Notes: generated by a model from the letters alone, not told the origin. 50,263 bases of DNA from Peptococcaceae bacterium BRH_c23 (GCA_000961805.1 LADV01000094.1:1-50263); one strand, 5' to 3'; counted from the stretch's first letter, positions 18,146 through 26,997 are shown. Translations and numbers: made by a program.

Positions 18146-18176
18146 GGGCCTTCAATAATGAAGGCCCTTGTTTTTT
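18146..18176 (+). terminator. Intrinsic terminator hairpin
   Basis: GGGCCTTC (18146-18153) and GAAGGCCC (18160-18167), loop AATAAT, then TTGTTTTTT. Could also serve thiC from the other strand. Confidence 0.7.
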
Positions 18177-18180
18177 AGAG

Positions 18181-18201
18181 CTTGGCGCCAGCCAAGTTTT
18201 T
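18181..18201 (+). terminator. Short terminator hairpin
   Basis: CTTGGC (18181-18186) pairs with GCCAAG (18191-18196), followed by TTTTT. Third hairpin in a row in this 250-base gap between the converging fdh and thi operons. Confidence 0.5.
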
Positions 18202-18288
18202 CTTATGTGTCGGATACTTAGTTGGGGACATTCCTGTCCCGAAGAACAGCTTTTACTTCAGCAGGTGTGTCCCCTTTCCGCAAATAAC

Positions 18289-19566
18289 CTATTTGTCCAT
18301 GATACGGTTCATAAGGCGCATTGAACACATTTCCCCACACATCGTGCAGCTATCCTGATGCTCAGGAGAGGACTCTTGGCGATAGCGCTCGGGCTTTTCA
18401 CGATCCAAGGCTAAACCAAACATTACTTCCCAATTCAAATCTTGTCTGGCTTGGCTCATCTTCCTGTCCCACTCAGCGGCTCCAGGTATCCCTTTAGCGA
18501 TATCCCCGGCATGAGCTGCGATCTTGACTGCAACGATTCCTTCGCGTACGTCATCTAAAGTGGGCAAACGAAGGTGTTCGGCCGGCGTCACATAGCAGAG
18601 AAAATCTGCTCCTGCTGAGGCGGCTAAAGCTCCGCCGATCGCACTGGTGATGTGATCGTAACCAGGAGCAACGTCCGTGACTAACGGCCCTAAAATGTAG
18701 AAGGGTGCTCCGTGGCAAAGCTTTTTTGCCAACTGAACATTAGCCACAACTTCATGCAAGGGAACGTGGCCGGGTCCTTCAATCATGACTTGAACATTGC
18801 GTTTCCAAGCCCTTCGAGTTAATTCTCCCATCACGATCAATTCGGAAATTTGAGCTCCGTCTGTGGCATCGGCAATGCTTCCCGGTCGGCAGGCATCCCC
18901 TAGGCTCAAGGTCACATCGTATTCCGCACAGATATCCAGAAGATCATCAAAATACTCGTAAAAAGGGTTTTCCTGCCCGGTCAATTCCATCCAGGCGTAT
19001 AGTAAAGATCCTCCCCGAGAAACGATGTTGGTAACTCGGGAGGTTTGACGGAAATGCTGAGCAGTTTCCCTGTTGATGCCAGCGTGGATGGTAACAAAAT
19101 CAACGCCGTCTCGGGCGTGCTGTTCCACCACAGCTAAGAATTCCTGGGGTGTAATGTCTTCCAATTTTTTATCTAAATAGCCAAGGGCATCATACATAGG
19201 AACAGAGCCGATCATAGCAGAGGACATTTCGATGAGCCGGTGGCGGAATTCGATAGTTTTACCGTAGTTGCTAAGGTCCATAATTGCTTCCGCTTTCATG
19301 TCTAGAGCCATGCGTACTTTGGCCAGCTCACTGTCGAGGTTGGCACACTCCGGAGAGATACCTAAATTGACATTAATCTTCGTCTTAAGTCCAAGACCAA
19401 CGCCCTCCGGACTCAAAGATGTGTGATTGATGTTAGCGGGGATGGCAATGCTGCCCGCTGCCACCCGGAGCCTAATTTCTTCAACAGTAAGCCCCTCTTT
19501 GTCAGCAACCGTTCGCATTGCCGCCGTGATTACTCCATTTTTAGCCTGTTCCATTTGTGTACTCAT
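18289..19566 (-). CDS. thiC: Phosphomethylpyrimidine synthase ThiC
   Basis: 425 residues, the short bacterial form lacking the N-terminal extension of E. coli ThiC. Landmarks: NLGISPEC near 70, [16 protein letters not shown] block ([11 protein letters not shown] near 265), DVAPGYDHI near 305, and the C-terminal radical SAM motif CTMCGEMC (CxxCxxxxC type) near 407. It rearranges aminoimidazole ribotide to HMP-P using SAM and a [4Fe-4S] cluster. Last gene of thiSGHEC; AAGGA precedes the ATG. Confidence 0.96.
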   Translation of the reverse strand: MSTQMEQAKNGVITAAMRTVADKEGLTVEEIRLRVAAGSIAIPANINHTSLSPEGVGLGLKTKINVNLGISPECANLDSELAKVRMALDMKAEAIMDLSNYGKTIEFRHRLIEMSSAMIGSVPMYDALGYLDKKLEDITPQEFLAVVEQHARDGVDFVTIHAGINRETAQHFRQTSRVTNIVSRGGSLLYAWMELTGQENPFYEYFDDLLDICAEYDVTLSLGDACRPGSIADATDGAQISELIVMGELTRRAWKRNVQVMIEGPGHVPLHEVVANVQLAKKLCHGAPFYILGPLVTDVAPGYDHITSAIGGALAASAGADFLCYVTPAEHLRLPTLDDVREGIVAVKIAAHAGDIAKGIPGAAEWDRKMSQARQDLNWEVMFGLALDREKPERYRQESSPEHQDSCTMCGEMCSMRLMNRIMDK

Positions 19567-19593
19567 CTAATCACATTCCTTCTTAAACTTTTC

Positions 19594-20271
19594 TTATAGT
19601 TGGGTATTGTGTTCCATAATGAACTGTAAACGCTTAATCTTGCTCATAATATCCGGATTTCCTACAATCTCGGTGACTAAGGCGACAGTCCGGGCCCCCG
19701 CCTGGATCACTTCAGCCAGATTGTGCTCTTTGATTCCGCCGATCGCGACAAAGGGGATATCTAAATTCTTGACGACGTAATCTAAATAGTCCAGTCCCAC
19801 TGGATCGCACACATCGATTTTTGTCTTGGTGGCAAACAACGGTCCTACTCCGATGTAATCTGCGCCACCGCTTACCGCGGCCAATGCTTGGGCCGGCGAA
19901 TGGGTAGAAACCCCAATCAGGAGATCGTGGCCAACTAACTCGCGCACCTTCGACAACGGCAAATCGTCTTGTCCGATATGTACGCCATCGGCGCCCACTG
20001 CTAGAGCCAGATCTAAGTGGTCGTTGATAATAAACAAGGCACCGTATTGTTGGGTCATGGCTCGCAACACCAGACACTCTTCATACATTTCCCTAACCTT
20101 CTTGGACTTCTCCCGGTACTGAAGGATCGGTACGCCGCTGGCTACGATCTCACTGGCCACCTCGATATTGCTCCGGCCTTGAGAGTGAAGCTCAGAGGTA
20201 AGGGCATAAATGCCTACGGGAAGGGTATGCCTATTTGAAAGTCCATTCAGTCCAGTCATTAAATGGTTCAT
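19594..20271 (-). CDS. thiE: Thiamine phosphate synthase ThiE
   Basis: 225 residues with the TIM-barrel motifs QYREK near 51, INDHLDLAL near 83, GVHIGQDDLP near 95, GVGPLFATKTK near 142 and AIGGI near 176. It joins HMP-PP and thiazole phosphate to thiamine phosphate. ATG 20271 overlaps the thiH stop; ATG at codon 5 is possible. Part of the riboswitch-controlled thiamine operon. Confidence 0.94.
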   Translation of the reverse strand: MNHLMTGLNGLSNRHTLPVGIYALTSELHSQGRSNIEVASEIVASGVPILQYREKSKKVREMYEECLVLRAMTQQYGALFIINDHLDLALAVGADGVHIGQDDLPLSKVRELVGHDLLIGVSTHSPAQALAAVSGGADYIGVGPLFATKTKIDVCDPVGLDYLDYVVKNLDIPFVAIGGIKEHNLAEVIQAGARTVALVTEIVGNPDIMSKIKRLQFIMEHNTQL

Positions 20272-21398
20272 TGTGCTACAGCATTCCTTTCCCGCATATT
20301 CACCCAGTCACAAAAAGCTGGTAGATAGCCTTTGGCCCGGATCATTTGTACTACTTCCGGAACGGATCGTTCGTCAGCAATTTCAAATTGGGCACTGCCT
20401 ACGTTGTCTGTCTCACTATAACCACCAACGGAAGTGAGAGCGCCGGCCGAGATTCGTGTAATTCCGAGGGGAAGCAAATTTTCCCGCATTTGCGGACTTT
20501 CTCGTGTGGACAAGGTAAGCCCAGCCCGAGGTAGAAACAATCGGTAAGCCAGAATAATTTGAACTAAAGCGGCATCCGTTACGGGAGTCGCAAATGAGCT
20601 AAAACTGCCGGCATAGGGCCTAAGGCGTGGTACTGAAATAGCTACTTCGACCCCGGGGTACTTTCTTTGCAAGTAGTCGGCATGGAGTGCTGAATAAAAG
20701 GCATCCCGCCGCCAGTCCGAGATACCTAAGAGCGCTCCGATGTTTATGGAGGAGATTCCAGCAGAACAGGCTCGCTCCGGTGCCTCCAAGCGGTAGTGAT
20801 AATCCCGCTTTGGTCCGGAAGGGTGTACCAGAGCATAGGTGCTTTCCTGGTAGGTTTCTTGAAAAAGAGTGACAGAATCAACCCCCGCCTCGTACAAACG
20901 TCGGTATTCCTCAGTGGATAGGGGATACACTTCAAGTCCCAGTGAGGCAAACATTGGTCGTAAAGCACGGACGCATTGCTCGATGTAAGCGGGTCCGCTT
21001 TGTGAGCGGGATTCTCCCGTCAAGAGCAGCAAATGTTGCAGCCCAGTCGATGAGATGGCTTCACCTTCCTTTATAGCCTGTTCGACGCTTAGCTTGCACC
21101 GTACAATTTCGTTTCCAGCGTGGAAACTACAATACAGGCAGCTATTGCTACAAAAATTAGCAAGATATAAGGGAGTGAACAAACCGATCGTGCGGCCGAA
21201 ATGGCGGATAGTTAAAGCTTGAGCCTTTTTGGCCATTGGCTCTAGGTATGGTTGGGCAGCTGGGGAAAGCAAGATCGCCAAATCTTCTGGGAGAACAGTT
21301 TCACGGGCTAACACCCGCTCTACGTCTACTCTGCTATAACTCGTCCAGATCGATTCTGGGAGCCTTTGTTGCCATTCAGTCTTTTGCTCGTAGAACAT
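20268..21398 (-). CDS. thiH: 2-iminoacetate synthase ThiH
   Basis: 376 residues, with the radical SAM motif CSNSCLYC (CxxxCxxC) near 88 and the N-terminal region typical of ThiH. ThiH cleaves tyrosine to give dehydroglycine for thiazole synthesis, the anaerobic alternative to ThiO, as expected in a strict anaerobe. GGAGGG precedes the ATG; it overlaps thiE by four bases and follows thiG by three. Confidence 0.95.
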   Translation of the reverse strand: MFYEQKTEWQQRLPESIWTSYSRVDVERVLARETVLPEDLAILLSPAAQPYLEPMAKKAQALTIRHFGRTIGLFTPLYLANFCSNSCLYCSFHAGNEIVRCKLSVEQAIKEGEAISSTGLQHLLLLTGESRSQSGPAYIEQCVRALRPMFASLGLEVYPLSTEEYRRLYEAGVDSVTLFQETYQESTYALVHPSGPKRDYHYRLEAPERACSAGISSINIGALLGISDWRRDAFYSALHADYLQRKYPGVEVAISVPRLRPYAGSFSSFATPVTDAALVQIILAYRLFLPRAGLTLSTRESPQMRENLLPLGITRISAGALTSVGGYSETDNVGSAQFEIADERSVPEVVQMIRAKGYLPAFCDWVNMRERNAVAQ

Positions 21399-21401
21399 AC
21401 G

Positions 21402-22205
21402 TTAACCCTCCTGCAAAAAACCAGTCAAGGGGGAAGACGCCTCGGCTGTTACTCGTCGTTCTCCCGGTCCAGCTAAATAGCCCAGCCGTCCTGCGGCTAC
21501 GGCCAAGCGGAAGGCTTGGGCCATGAACACCGGATCTCCTGCTGTCGCAATTGCCGTATTTACAAGTACGGCAGCCGCTCCCATTTCCATGGCCTCTGCT
21601 GCCTCGGATGGTCGTCCGATGCCAGCATCGACAACAATCGGTAGGGAAATTTCCTCGATCAAAATCCGAATAAGTTCTTTGGTTTGTAAGCCACGGTTGC
21701 TTCCAATTGGTGACCCTAAGGGCATAATTGCTGCCGCGCCGGCATCCTGCAGACGCCTGGCTGCCCCCAAATCCGGGCTCATATAAGGAAGTACCACAAA
21801 TCCATCGTTCGCGAGTTGTTCTGTGGCCCGAATCGTCTCCCAATTATCCGGCAAAAGGTAGCGTTGATCCTGTACAACCTCGATTTTAACCCAGTTCCCG
21901 CAGCCGGCAGCCTGAGCCAAGCGGGCGATTCGCACGGCTTCCTCAGCAGTGCGTGCACCGGAGGTATTCGGCAATAAAATGGTGTTCTGAGGTAAGTAAT
22001 TTAGAATATTCTCCTGAGGGTTTTTCCAATCTACTCGGCGTAAAGCCATTGTTACCACCTGGGAGCCGCTAGCTTCCAGTACTCGGGGCACAATTTCATG
22101 AGACGAAAATTTACCGGTTCCTACGAACAGACGACTGAGTAAATTGACTCCTCCGATGAGTAAACTGTCATCCGATGGATTTATACCCTGTATGATATCG
22201 TTCAC
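21402..22205 (-). CDS. thiG: Thiazole synthase ThiG
   Basis: 267 residues. Start GTG 22205 is preferred over GTG 22217 because GGGAGGT lies ten bases before it, whereas the longer start would overlap that site. Motifs: LFVGTGKF near 29, the Schiff-base Lys region WVKIEVV near 105, PLGSPIGSN near 163, VDAGIG near 188 and NTAIA. It builds the thiazole ring with ThiS-thiocarboxylate, dehydroglycine from ThiH and DXP. The ribosome binding site is formed by the codons for the terminal glycines of ThiS. Confidence 0.93.
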   Translation of the reverse strand: MNDIIQGINPSDDSLLIGGVNLLSRLFVGTGKFSSHEIVPRVLEASGSQVVTMALRRVDWKNPQENILNYLPQNTILLPNTSGARTAEEAVRIARLAQAAGCGNWVKIEVVQDQRYLLPDNWETIRATEQLANDGFVVLPYMSPDLGAARRLQDAGAAAIMPLGSPIGSNRGLQTKELIRILIEEISLPIVVDAGIGRPSEAAEAMEMGAAAVLVNTAIATAGDPVFMAQAFRLAVAAGRLGYLAGPGERRVTAEASSPLTGFLQEG

Positions 22206-22209
22206 GGTA

Positions 22210-22410
22210 TCAGCCACCTCCCATAAAAATTAAGATTTCCAAACTATCGCCATCACTTATTGCAGTACTTTGCCAGAGCTCTTGTTTTAGAATTTTCCCA
22301 TTGAGCTCCACGACCCCAGCTTTTAGGGTCACAGCTTTGTTTTCGAGCAACTGGAATACGGTACATTCTGGGGTAAGCTCCTGCGCTTCACCGTTTAGAA
22401 TAATCTGCAA
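22210..22410 (-). CDS. thiS: Sulfur carrier protein ThiS
   Basis: 66 residues, a ubiquitin-like fold ending in MGGG, whose last Gly-Gly is the thiocarboxylate site. TTG start at 22410 after AAGGAGGA. First gene of the operon, directly behind the TPP riboswitch. No thiF is present in the window, so activation of ThiS must use a gene elsewhere. Confidence 0.92.
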   Translation of the reverse strand: MQIILNGEAQELTPECTVFQLLENKAVTLKAGVVELNGKILKQELWQSTAISDGDSLEILIFMGGG

Positions 22411-22496
22411 CAGACCATCCTCCTTTCATCTGTTCTTCATACCTTTTTGCTAAGGATTCCCGTCTCACTACCAAGGAACCAGGGAGGGTATAAACT

Positions 22497-22531
22497 AAAA
22501 AAAAATGAGAACTGCGGTAAGCAGTTCTCAT
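22497..22531 (-). terminator. Terminator controlled by the TPP riboswitch
   Basis: On the minus strand ATGAGAACTGC pairs with GCAGTTCTCAT (22531-22521 with 22515-22505), loop TTACC, followed by at least eight Ts. It lies between aptamer and thiS, the usual place for the expression platform. Confidence 0.88.
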
Positions 22532-22556
22532 TTATACTTCTATAAGCATAACGATT

Positions 22557-22638
22557 AGCTTCCCTCCGCTGGTATTAACCAGATCAGGTTCAAAGGGATC
22601 GAGTTTCCTCATCTCAGCCCCGAAGGGCGCCCCTAGCA
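22557..22638 (-). ncRNA. TPP (THI element) riboswitch aptamer
   Basis: Minus-strand sequence has the conserved pieces GGGGCGCCC, CTGAGATGAGG, CCCTTTGAACCTGATCTGG and TTAATACCAGCGGAGGGA in the right order. It precedes thiSGHEC and is followed by a terminator, so TPP binding should stop transcription. Confidence 0.96.
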
Positions 22639-22698
22639 AAAAGACGTATTTAGTTGTGAGTGGGCATTATTTGCCTGCGTTAGTATTACATCTATGCC

Positions 22699-22728
22699 AT
22701 TATATAACTAAAAGAGTTAAGGTGTAAA
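22699..22728 (-). promoter_or_regulatory. Promoter of the thi operon
   Basis: Minus strand TTTACA (22728-22723), 18-base spacer, TATAAT (22704-22699), starting transcription about 50 bases before the TPP aptamer. Confidence 0.6.
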
Positions 22729-22849
22729 TATTGAATAAAGTATATTGAAAAATTTGAGTTTTTCTCTCGGGGAAATTGATTAGCTATGGTGTCAGGATTT
22801 CTAACGTGACAGTAAGAGTTTGATGAGTTATCCTTACAGCCCTTGGTGG

Positions 22850-23158
22850 CTAAGTTAAGAATAGATCATCTCCGCTTTTTCCGCTCAAACCGGGGTGACT
22901 ATCAAATCGTACTGTACCCACTGGAATTTTCTGTTCTACAGCTTCAACGATCTTTGCCGTCCCAATGTTACCAAATCCTCCGCATAATTCCAACACCTGA
23001 ACTCCTTCAGTAACCAGTTGTTGTGCAAGAATAACAGCTTCCTGATAATTTTGGACTCCCCGAATGAGTAGAGTAACCTGTGGAGTTTGAATATCTGCCT
23101 GATGTAGTGAAGGGTCGGCTTGAGGTGCAAGGAAAATAAAGGCGGCTTTTAATGACAA
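22850..23158 (-). CDS. DUF6506 family small protein
   Basis: 102 residues, TTG start at 23158 behind GGAGAGGATGTG. The motifs ELCGGFG near 58 and GTVRFDSHPG near 82, and the KAAFIFLAP start, fit the small DUF6506 family of unknown function. It lies between the thi operon and the sigma-54 island; a sigma-54-like promoter at 23249-23267 points towards it, so it may belong to that regulon. Confidence 0.7.
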   Translation of the reverse strand: MSLKAAFIFLAPQADPSLHQADIQTPQVTLLIRGVQNYQEAVILAQQLVTEGVQVLELCGGFGNIGTAKIVEAVEQKIPVGTVRFDSHPGLSGKSGDDLFLT

Positions 23159-23248
23159 TTAAATCACATCCTCTCCATACTAATTTATTTTTGGATTCAC
23201 AGAGTAGAACGGAAAAACAAGTGCATACCTGTGATGACTATAATAAAC

Positions 23249-23267
23249 ATGCAATTCATATGCCAAG
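23249..23267 (-). promoter_or_regulatory. Sigma-54-like -24/-12 element towards the DUF6506 gene
   Basis: Minus strand CTTGGCATATGAATTGCAT keeps GG and GC ten bases apart as in TTGGCAY-N5-TTGCA. It is also the left arm of the 19-bp inverted repeat bounding the 23249-23589 element. Confidence 0.5.
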
Positions 23268-23570
23268 AAGTTTCATCCAATCGTGAGACTCCCACTTCTT
23301 GTAAGTGGGAGTGGTACCCCGTACTCTGCTTCGGTGACGAAAGCCTCCTTTCCCAATAGGACCGCTTGGCGGCGAAGGAAGTAGACTCCATCCTACGGCG
23401 CGATAGTATTCGTTAGTGGATCTGCGCCTTCGGCATAAGTCTATCCTACGCCGATAGGTATGCTTTTCGGGTTTGCGGCTACGGCGATACTCTCCACTGG
23501 ATACTATCGTACTGGAGACTTACGTCACCGAAGTCTCGATGTTCAACTTTTGTTGAACGAGTTCACTAGG

Positions 23571-23589
23571 CTTGGCATATGAATTGCAT
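23571..23589 (+). promoter_or_regulatory. Sigma-54-like -24/-12 element towards the first lipoate ligase
   Basis: CTTGGCATATGAATTGCAT has GG (23574-23575) and GC (23586-23587) ten bases apart, as sigma-54 promoters require. It lies 182 bases before the gene at 23771 and is the right arm of the inverted repeat. Confidence 0.55.
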
Positions 23590-23705
23590 ATTGATATTAA
23601 GAAAAGATATAAGGATGAAAATAAAGAAGAATACCCGAAGGCTAAAATTGGCTGAATTACTAACGTGCATTAATAAAAGGAGGCACTATTTATTGTTCGA
23701 TTTTC

Positions 23706-23734
23706 GTCCACTGTTCGAAAACCGAACAGTGGAC
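23706..23734. promoter_or_regulatory. Palindromic activator site TGTTCG-N5-CGAACA
   Basis: GTCCACTGTTCG (23706-23717) and CGAACAGTGGAC (23723-23734) form a perfect palindrome with core TGTTCG-AAAAC-CGAACA. The same core recurs at 31701-31717 and, with one change, at 29107-29123. Probably the binding site of the AcoR-like activator at 27102. Confidence 0.75.
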
Positions 23735-23770
23735 ATGATCGACAAACTACTATATTAAAGGAGGACTCTA

Positions 23771-24832
23771 GTGGTGATAAATTGGCGACTACTTGACAAT
23801 AATCCATTAATTTCAGCTGACCACATGGCTTTAGACGAGGTCCTGCTTGCTTCCCGAAGCGCAGGGAAATGCCCGAATACATTGCGCTTTCTCCAATTTT
23901 CTCCCCGTTGTGCTCTATTGGGTTTGCATCAAGCGGTAGAGTTAGAAATTGATGAAGAATATTGTCGGAGAGAAAGTATTGAAATCAACCGTCGTATCAC
24001 AGGAGGGGGAGCGATTTTTTGGGGACCGTCCGAACTAGGATGGGAAATTTATGCGGGTAAGGATTGGCTGGCGGGAAGAAATCTCGATGAGGTTTATAAG
24101 CTGTTGTGTGAAGTTATGGTCAAAGCATTGGCCGATCTTGGAGTAAAGGCAATGTTCCGGCCCCGTAACGATATTCAAGTTGGTAATCGTAAGATTTGCG
24201 GTACAGGGGGGGCAGAATTAGACAAAGCCTTTGTCTTCCAATGCTCTTTACTTGTTGATTTTGACGTTAAGAGCATGGTCAAGGTACTGAAAATTCCAAT
24301 GGAAAAAATAAGTGATAAAAATATTAGCGCGGTAGAGGACCGGGTAACGTGGCTTAAAAGAGAGCTCGGTCAGGTTCCGGATATGTCCAAGATTAAAGAA
24401 GTCATTTGTGCGGCATTCACATCTGTTATGGATATGCAATTTATTAGGGACGAACTTAATTCATGGGAAGAGGCATTATTTCGAGAGAAAAGAATGTATT
24501 TTCATTCGCCTGAATGGATTTATAAAGTTCATTTATCAACTGAGGCGGGAGAAATAAAGGAAGCTTGCCTTAAAACACCAGGCGGATTAATCCGGGTGGT
24601 TGTCAAGACGGAGTTAATGGCACGAGTTTTGAAAAGCGTATTAATTAGCGGGGATTTCTTTACACATAATCCGTCGGTTATCTTTGAGCTTGAGGCCCGT
24701 TTAAAAGATTGTCCCTTGGAAGGGGACAAAATTGAGGAGATAATCAGGTCCTTTTTCAAGGCTTACCCAGATCAAATTCCCGGTGTGAGCGCTCAGGATG
24801 TGGAGTCATGTGTGCGCAGTGCCTTAAGATGA
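23771..24832 (+). CDS. Lipoate-protein ligase family protein (sLpl(AB)-like)
   Basis: 353 residues, GTG start at 23771 (23774 also possible) after AAAGGAGGA. The ligase core shows RRITGGGAIFWGP near 75 (lipoyl-AMP binding) and the Lys motif KICGTGGAELDK near 142. A C-terminal accessory domain (GGLIRVVVK, SGDFF, LEARLKDCPL) is fused, as in LplA with its LplB-like part. It should attach lipoate or octanoate to carrier proteins. It overlaps the next flavoprotein gene by 25 bases. A sigma-54-like element and the activator palindrome precede it. Confidence 0.85.
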   Translation: MVINWRLLDNNPLISADHMALDEVLLASRSAGKCPNTLRFLQFSPRCALLGLHQAVELEIDEEYCRRESIEINRRITGGGAIFWGPSELGWEIYAGKDWLAGRNLDEVYKLLCEVMVKALADLGVKAMFRPRNDIQVGNRKICGTGGAELDKAFVFQCSLLVDFDVKSMVKVLKIPMEKISDKNISAVEDRVTWLKRELGQVPDMSKIKEVICAAFTSVMDMQFIRDELNSWEEALFREKRMYFHSPEWIYKVHLSTEAGEIKEACLKTPGGLIRVVVKTELMARVLKSVLISGDFFTHNPSVIFELEARLKDCPLEGDKIEEIIRSFFKAYPDQIPGVSAQDVESCVRSALR

Positions 24833-25920
24833 ACGCTGAGTTTGAAATTGACGAGCCTCCTATTTTGGCTAAATCTGATGTTGTAGTAATCGGAGCTGGC
24901 CCAGCGGGTAGCTCCGCTGCCGCTACAGCGGCTGCCGGTGGGGTTTCGGTTTTGATGTTGGACAAGAAAGAGCATATAGGTTTACCAGTTCAATGTGCAG
25001 AGTATGTACCGTTGAGTTTAGCTGCAGAAGTACCTGTTCCGGCTGCTTGTATAGCTCAAAGGGTGGAAGGTTTCATTACCTATATTCATCGAGAACAAGT
25101 GGCTCAAACACGGGCACCAGGTTACATACTTAACCGGGATGTCTTTGATCGTTATTTAGCTGAGAGAGCAGTTCAATCTGGGGTTAAGTTATTCACTAAA
25201 GCACAGGCAGTAGCAGTTAAGGATCAGGGCGTTTTAATTAATAAACAGGGAAGATTATCCATGGTTAAAGCGGGAATTGTTATAGGTTCGGAAGGACCTA
25301 AATCCGTGGTAGCCCAGGCGATACACTGCCCGCCTCAGGTTTTGGCCTATGCTAAGCAAATCACGGTCAAGTTGAGGAAAAGGTTGCAATGGGCTCAAAT
25401 TTACTTTAGTCCATCCAGCCCCGGCGGATATGCCTGGCTCTTTCCTAAAAATAATCTGGCAAATGTCGGGGTTAGCATTGATTTGAGTTTAGGCGGAAAT
25501 ATAGCAACAGCTTTAGCGGAATTTCAGCAATATTTAATCAAAGAAGGGGTAATTAGTGAAGAAGTGATACGAACGACTGGAGGAGCGATTCCTATCGGAG
25601 GACCCCGATTAAGGATGCAACAGAAAAACCTAATGTTAGTTGGGGATGCGGCAGGACATACTCATCCTATCAGTGGAGAGGGGATTTTTCCGGCAATAGT
25701 GGCTGGAAAAATCGCGGGTTCTTTAGCAGTTGACAGTATTCGATCGGGTGACATTAACTTATTAGCACAGTATCCCTGGCAGTGTTTTACAAGATTTGGG
25801 GAATTTATAAAAAGGGGTTTTGAAAGGAAAGTAGAATATAATAGAAATTGGGAAAAGACGGATTTTTCCGTCTTGGTACGGAAAACTTGGTTCGCATTCC
25901 CAGAGTACTTTGAATGTTAG
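24808..25920 (+). CDS. Geranylgeranyl-reductase-like FAD oxidoreductase (LipT candidate)
   Basis: 370 residues, ATG 24808 with TGGAG close before it (ATG 24829 is an alternative). FAD-binding GAGPAGSSAA near 32, the second motif LVGDAAGHTHPISGEGI near 278, and LNRDVFDRYLAERA near 108 place it in the geranylgeranyl reductase/FixC superfamily. From memory, a flavoprotein of this type (LipT) is encoded beside sLpl, LipS1 and LipS2 in lipoate assembly clusters. The overlap with a lipoate ligase here fits that role, but the substrate is unproven. Confidence 0.75.
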   Translation: MCAQCLKMNAEFEIDEPPILAKSDVVVIGAGPAGSSAAATAAAGGVSVLMLDKKEHIGLPVQCAEYVPLSLAAEVPVPAACIAQRVEGFITYIHREQVAQTRAPGYILNRDVFDRYLAERAVQSGVKLFTKAQAVAVKDQGVLINKQGRLSMVKAGIVIGSEGPKSVVAQAIHCPPQVLAYAKQITVKLRKRLQWAQIYFSPSSPGGYAWLFPKNNLANVGVSIDLSLGGNIATALAEFQQYLIKEGVISEEVIRTTGGAIPIGGPRLRMQQKNLMLVGDAAGHTHPISGEGIFPAIVAGKIAGSLAVDSIRSGDINLLAQYPWQCFTRFGEFIKRGFERKVEYNRNWEKTDFSVLVRKTWFAFPEYFEC

Positions 25921-25953
25921 ATCGGCAGTTTAACTGTCATACTAAAGGGCTCA

Positions 25954-26997
25954 TCACGTTTCCACAGCGTTTTTTCCGCTAAGAGTATGGGCTAGAATTT
26001 CTGCATTTAAGGGGTTTAAGGCATGTGCTTCCGAACAGGCCTCATTTAATGTATTAAAATCCATCTTTTTTCCTTGGAGGCAGTATTCCAACCGTCGTAA
26101 AAGTAAGGGAGGGATTAAGCGATTGGAGTCACTCAAGGCTATTTTGGTAATTCGCTGACCAGCGAGGACTAAACGGCAGGTCAGGTCAGTAATATCAAGA
26201 GAGACCTGGTATTCTCTGATATAACAGTTTTCAGCTACTTTAATCTCCCGATAGAGGAGGCGACGCCCGGCTTCCATGAGCCATTCCTTGGATTGAAACA
26301 TAGGGGAGAGTTTGCGGATTTCTTCAAGGACCCGGTTATCTGGTTGGGCTGAAGTAAGCGAGAAGGCTCTGGCGAAGTTGATTTTAAGCCTTTCGATTAC
26401 TTCCTCTCGACTTACAGCTCTCCCCATTTCCGACTGCAATGTCGTGAGGTTTGCTTGCATTTGATATAAATACTCTTGGCGGAAATCCTCTGATGGGACA
26501 CGGATAATAGAAGACATAACCTCAAAATTGAAATCCATTAGAATATTCCCAACTAAGACATTACACTCTCCAATTTGACCTGCGCCGTTGCCAGAAATCT
26601 TTTTGGAGTTAACAATTAAGTCACAAGGCGAGCGTAACTCCACCGCTAAGTTGAAATCCCGAAGAGTTTGCACTACAGGTTCAAGGAGCTTTCTGTAAAA
26701 AAGCTCCCGGTTGGTGGGAATGATTGGATTGTTTCGATGTAGGACAACTTGGAAAAAAACTTGCCGATGATCCAGAAATACTAATCCGCCTCCAACTTCG
26801 CGACGAAATAGGGGGAACCCGAGTTCTTTACAAGCTTTTAAATCGACTTCACTGGGTATATCTTGATGGAACCCTGCACAAACATAAGGGGTTGCCGGGG
26901 TACAGAGTATTAACGCCTCCCGGTTTAGGTGGGCTAAGGCGTGATATATAACCTGTGATTCAAACCAAGGAACGGTGCCAAGATTGTAAAATTCCAT
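25954..26997 (-). CDS. lplA: Second lipoate-protein ligase A
   Basis: 347 residues from ATG 26997, chosen for TAGGAG before it; the frame extends 7 codons to a TTG without a site. Catalytic landmarks: RREVGGGLVF near 67, KKISGNGAGQ near 131 (catalytic Lys). A C-terminal accessory domain is present (ALSDSNRLIPPLLLRRLEYC). It differs strongly from the ligase at 23771. It is transcribed leftwards from a near-consensus sigma-54 promoter at 27044-27061 and converges on the LipT-like gene. Confidence 0.88.
   Translation of the reverse strand: MEFYNLGTVPWFESQVIYHALAHLNREALILCTPATPYVCAGFHQDIPSEVDLKACKELGFPLFRREVGGGLVFLDHRQVFFQVVLHRNNPIIPTNRELFYRKLLEPVVQTLRDFNLAVELRSPCDLIVNSKKISGNGAGQIGECNVLVGNILMDFNFEVMSSIIRVPSEDFRQEYLYQMQANLTTLQSEMGRAVSREEVIERLKINFARAFSLTSAQPDNRVLEEIRKLSPMFQSKEWLMEAGRRLLYREIKVAENCYIREYQVSLDITDLTCRLVLAGQRITKIALSDSNRLIPPLLLRRLEYCLQGKKMDFNTLNEACSEAHALNPLNAEILAHTLSGKNAVET

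Larger units (their letters stand above)
23249..23589. mobile_element. 341-bp inverted-repeat-bounded structured element (MITE/PATE-like)
   Basis: Perfect 19-bp inverted repeats (23249-23267 and 23571-23589) enclose about 300 bases without a gene. Inside are a hairpin near one end (CTCCCACTT...AAGTGGGAG, about 23287-23311), a hairpin near the other (GTTCAAC-TTTT-GTTGAAC, 23541-23558) and several long imperfect inverted repeats (around CGATAGTAT). End hairpins are typical of non-autonomous IS200/IS605 relatives. Whether the 19-bp arms belong to the element or to a pre-existing palindromic target is open. Confidence 0.6.

Noticed and set aside
21376..21843. 155-residue minus-strand ORF overlapping thiG
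   Set aside because: Same strand but different frame of thiG, rich in Arg/Gly/Thr from GC-rich codons; shadow of a clear gene.
23197..23391. 64-residue minus-strand ORF in the inverted-repeat element
   Set aside because: Covers a hairpin and one arm; no start signal and no protein-like pattern.
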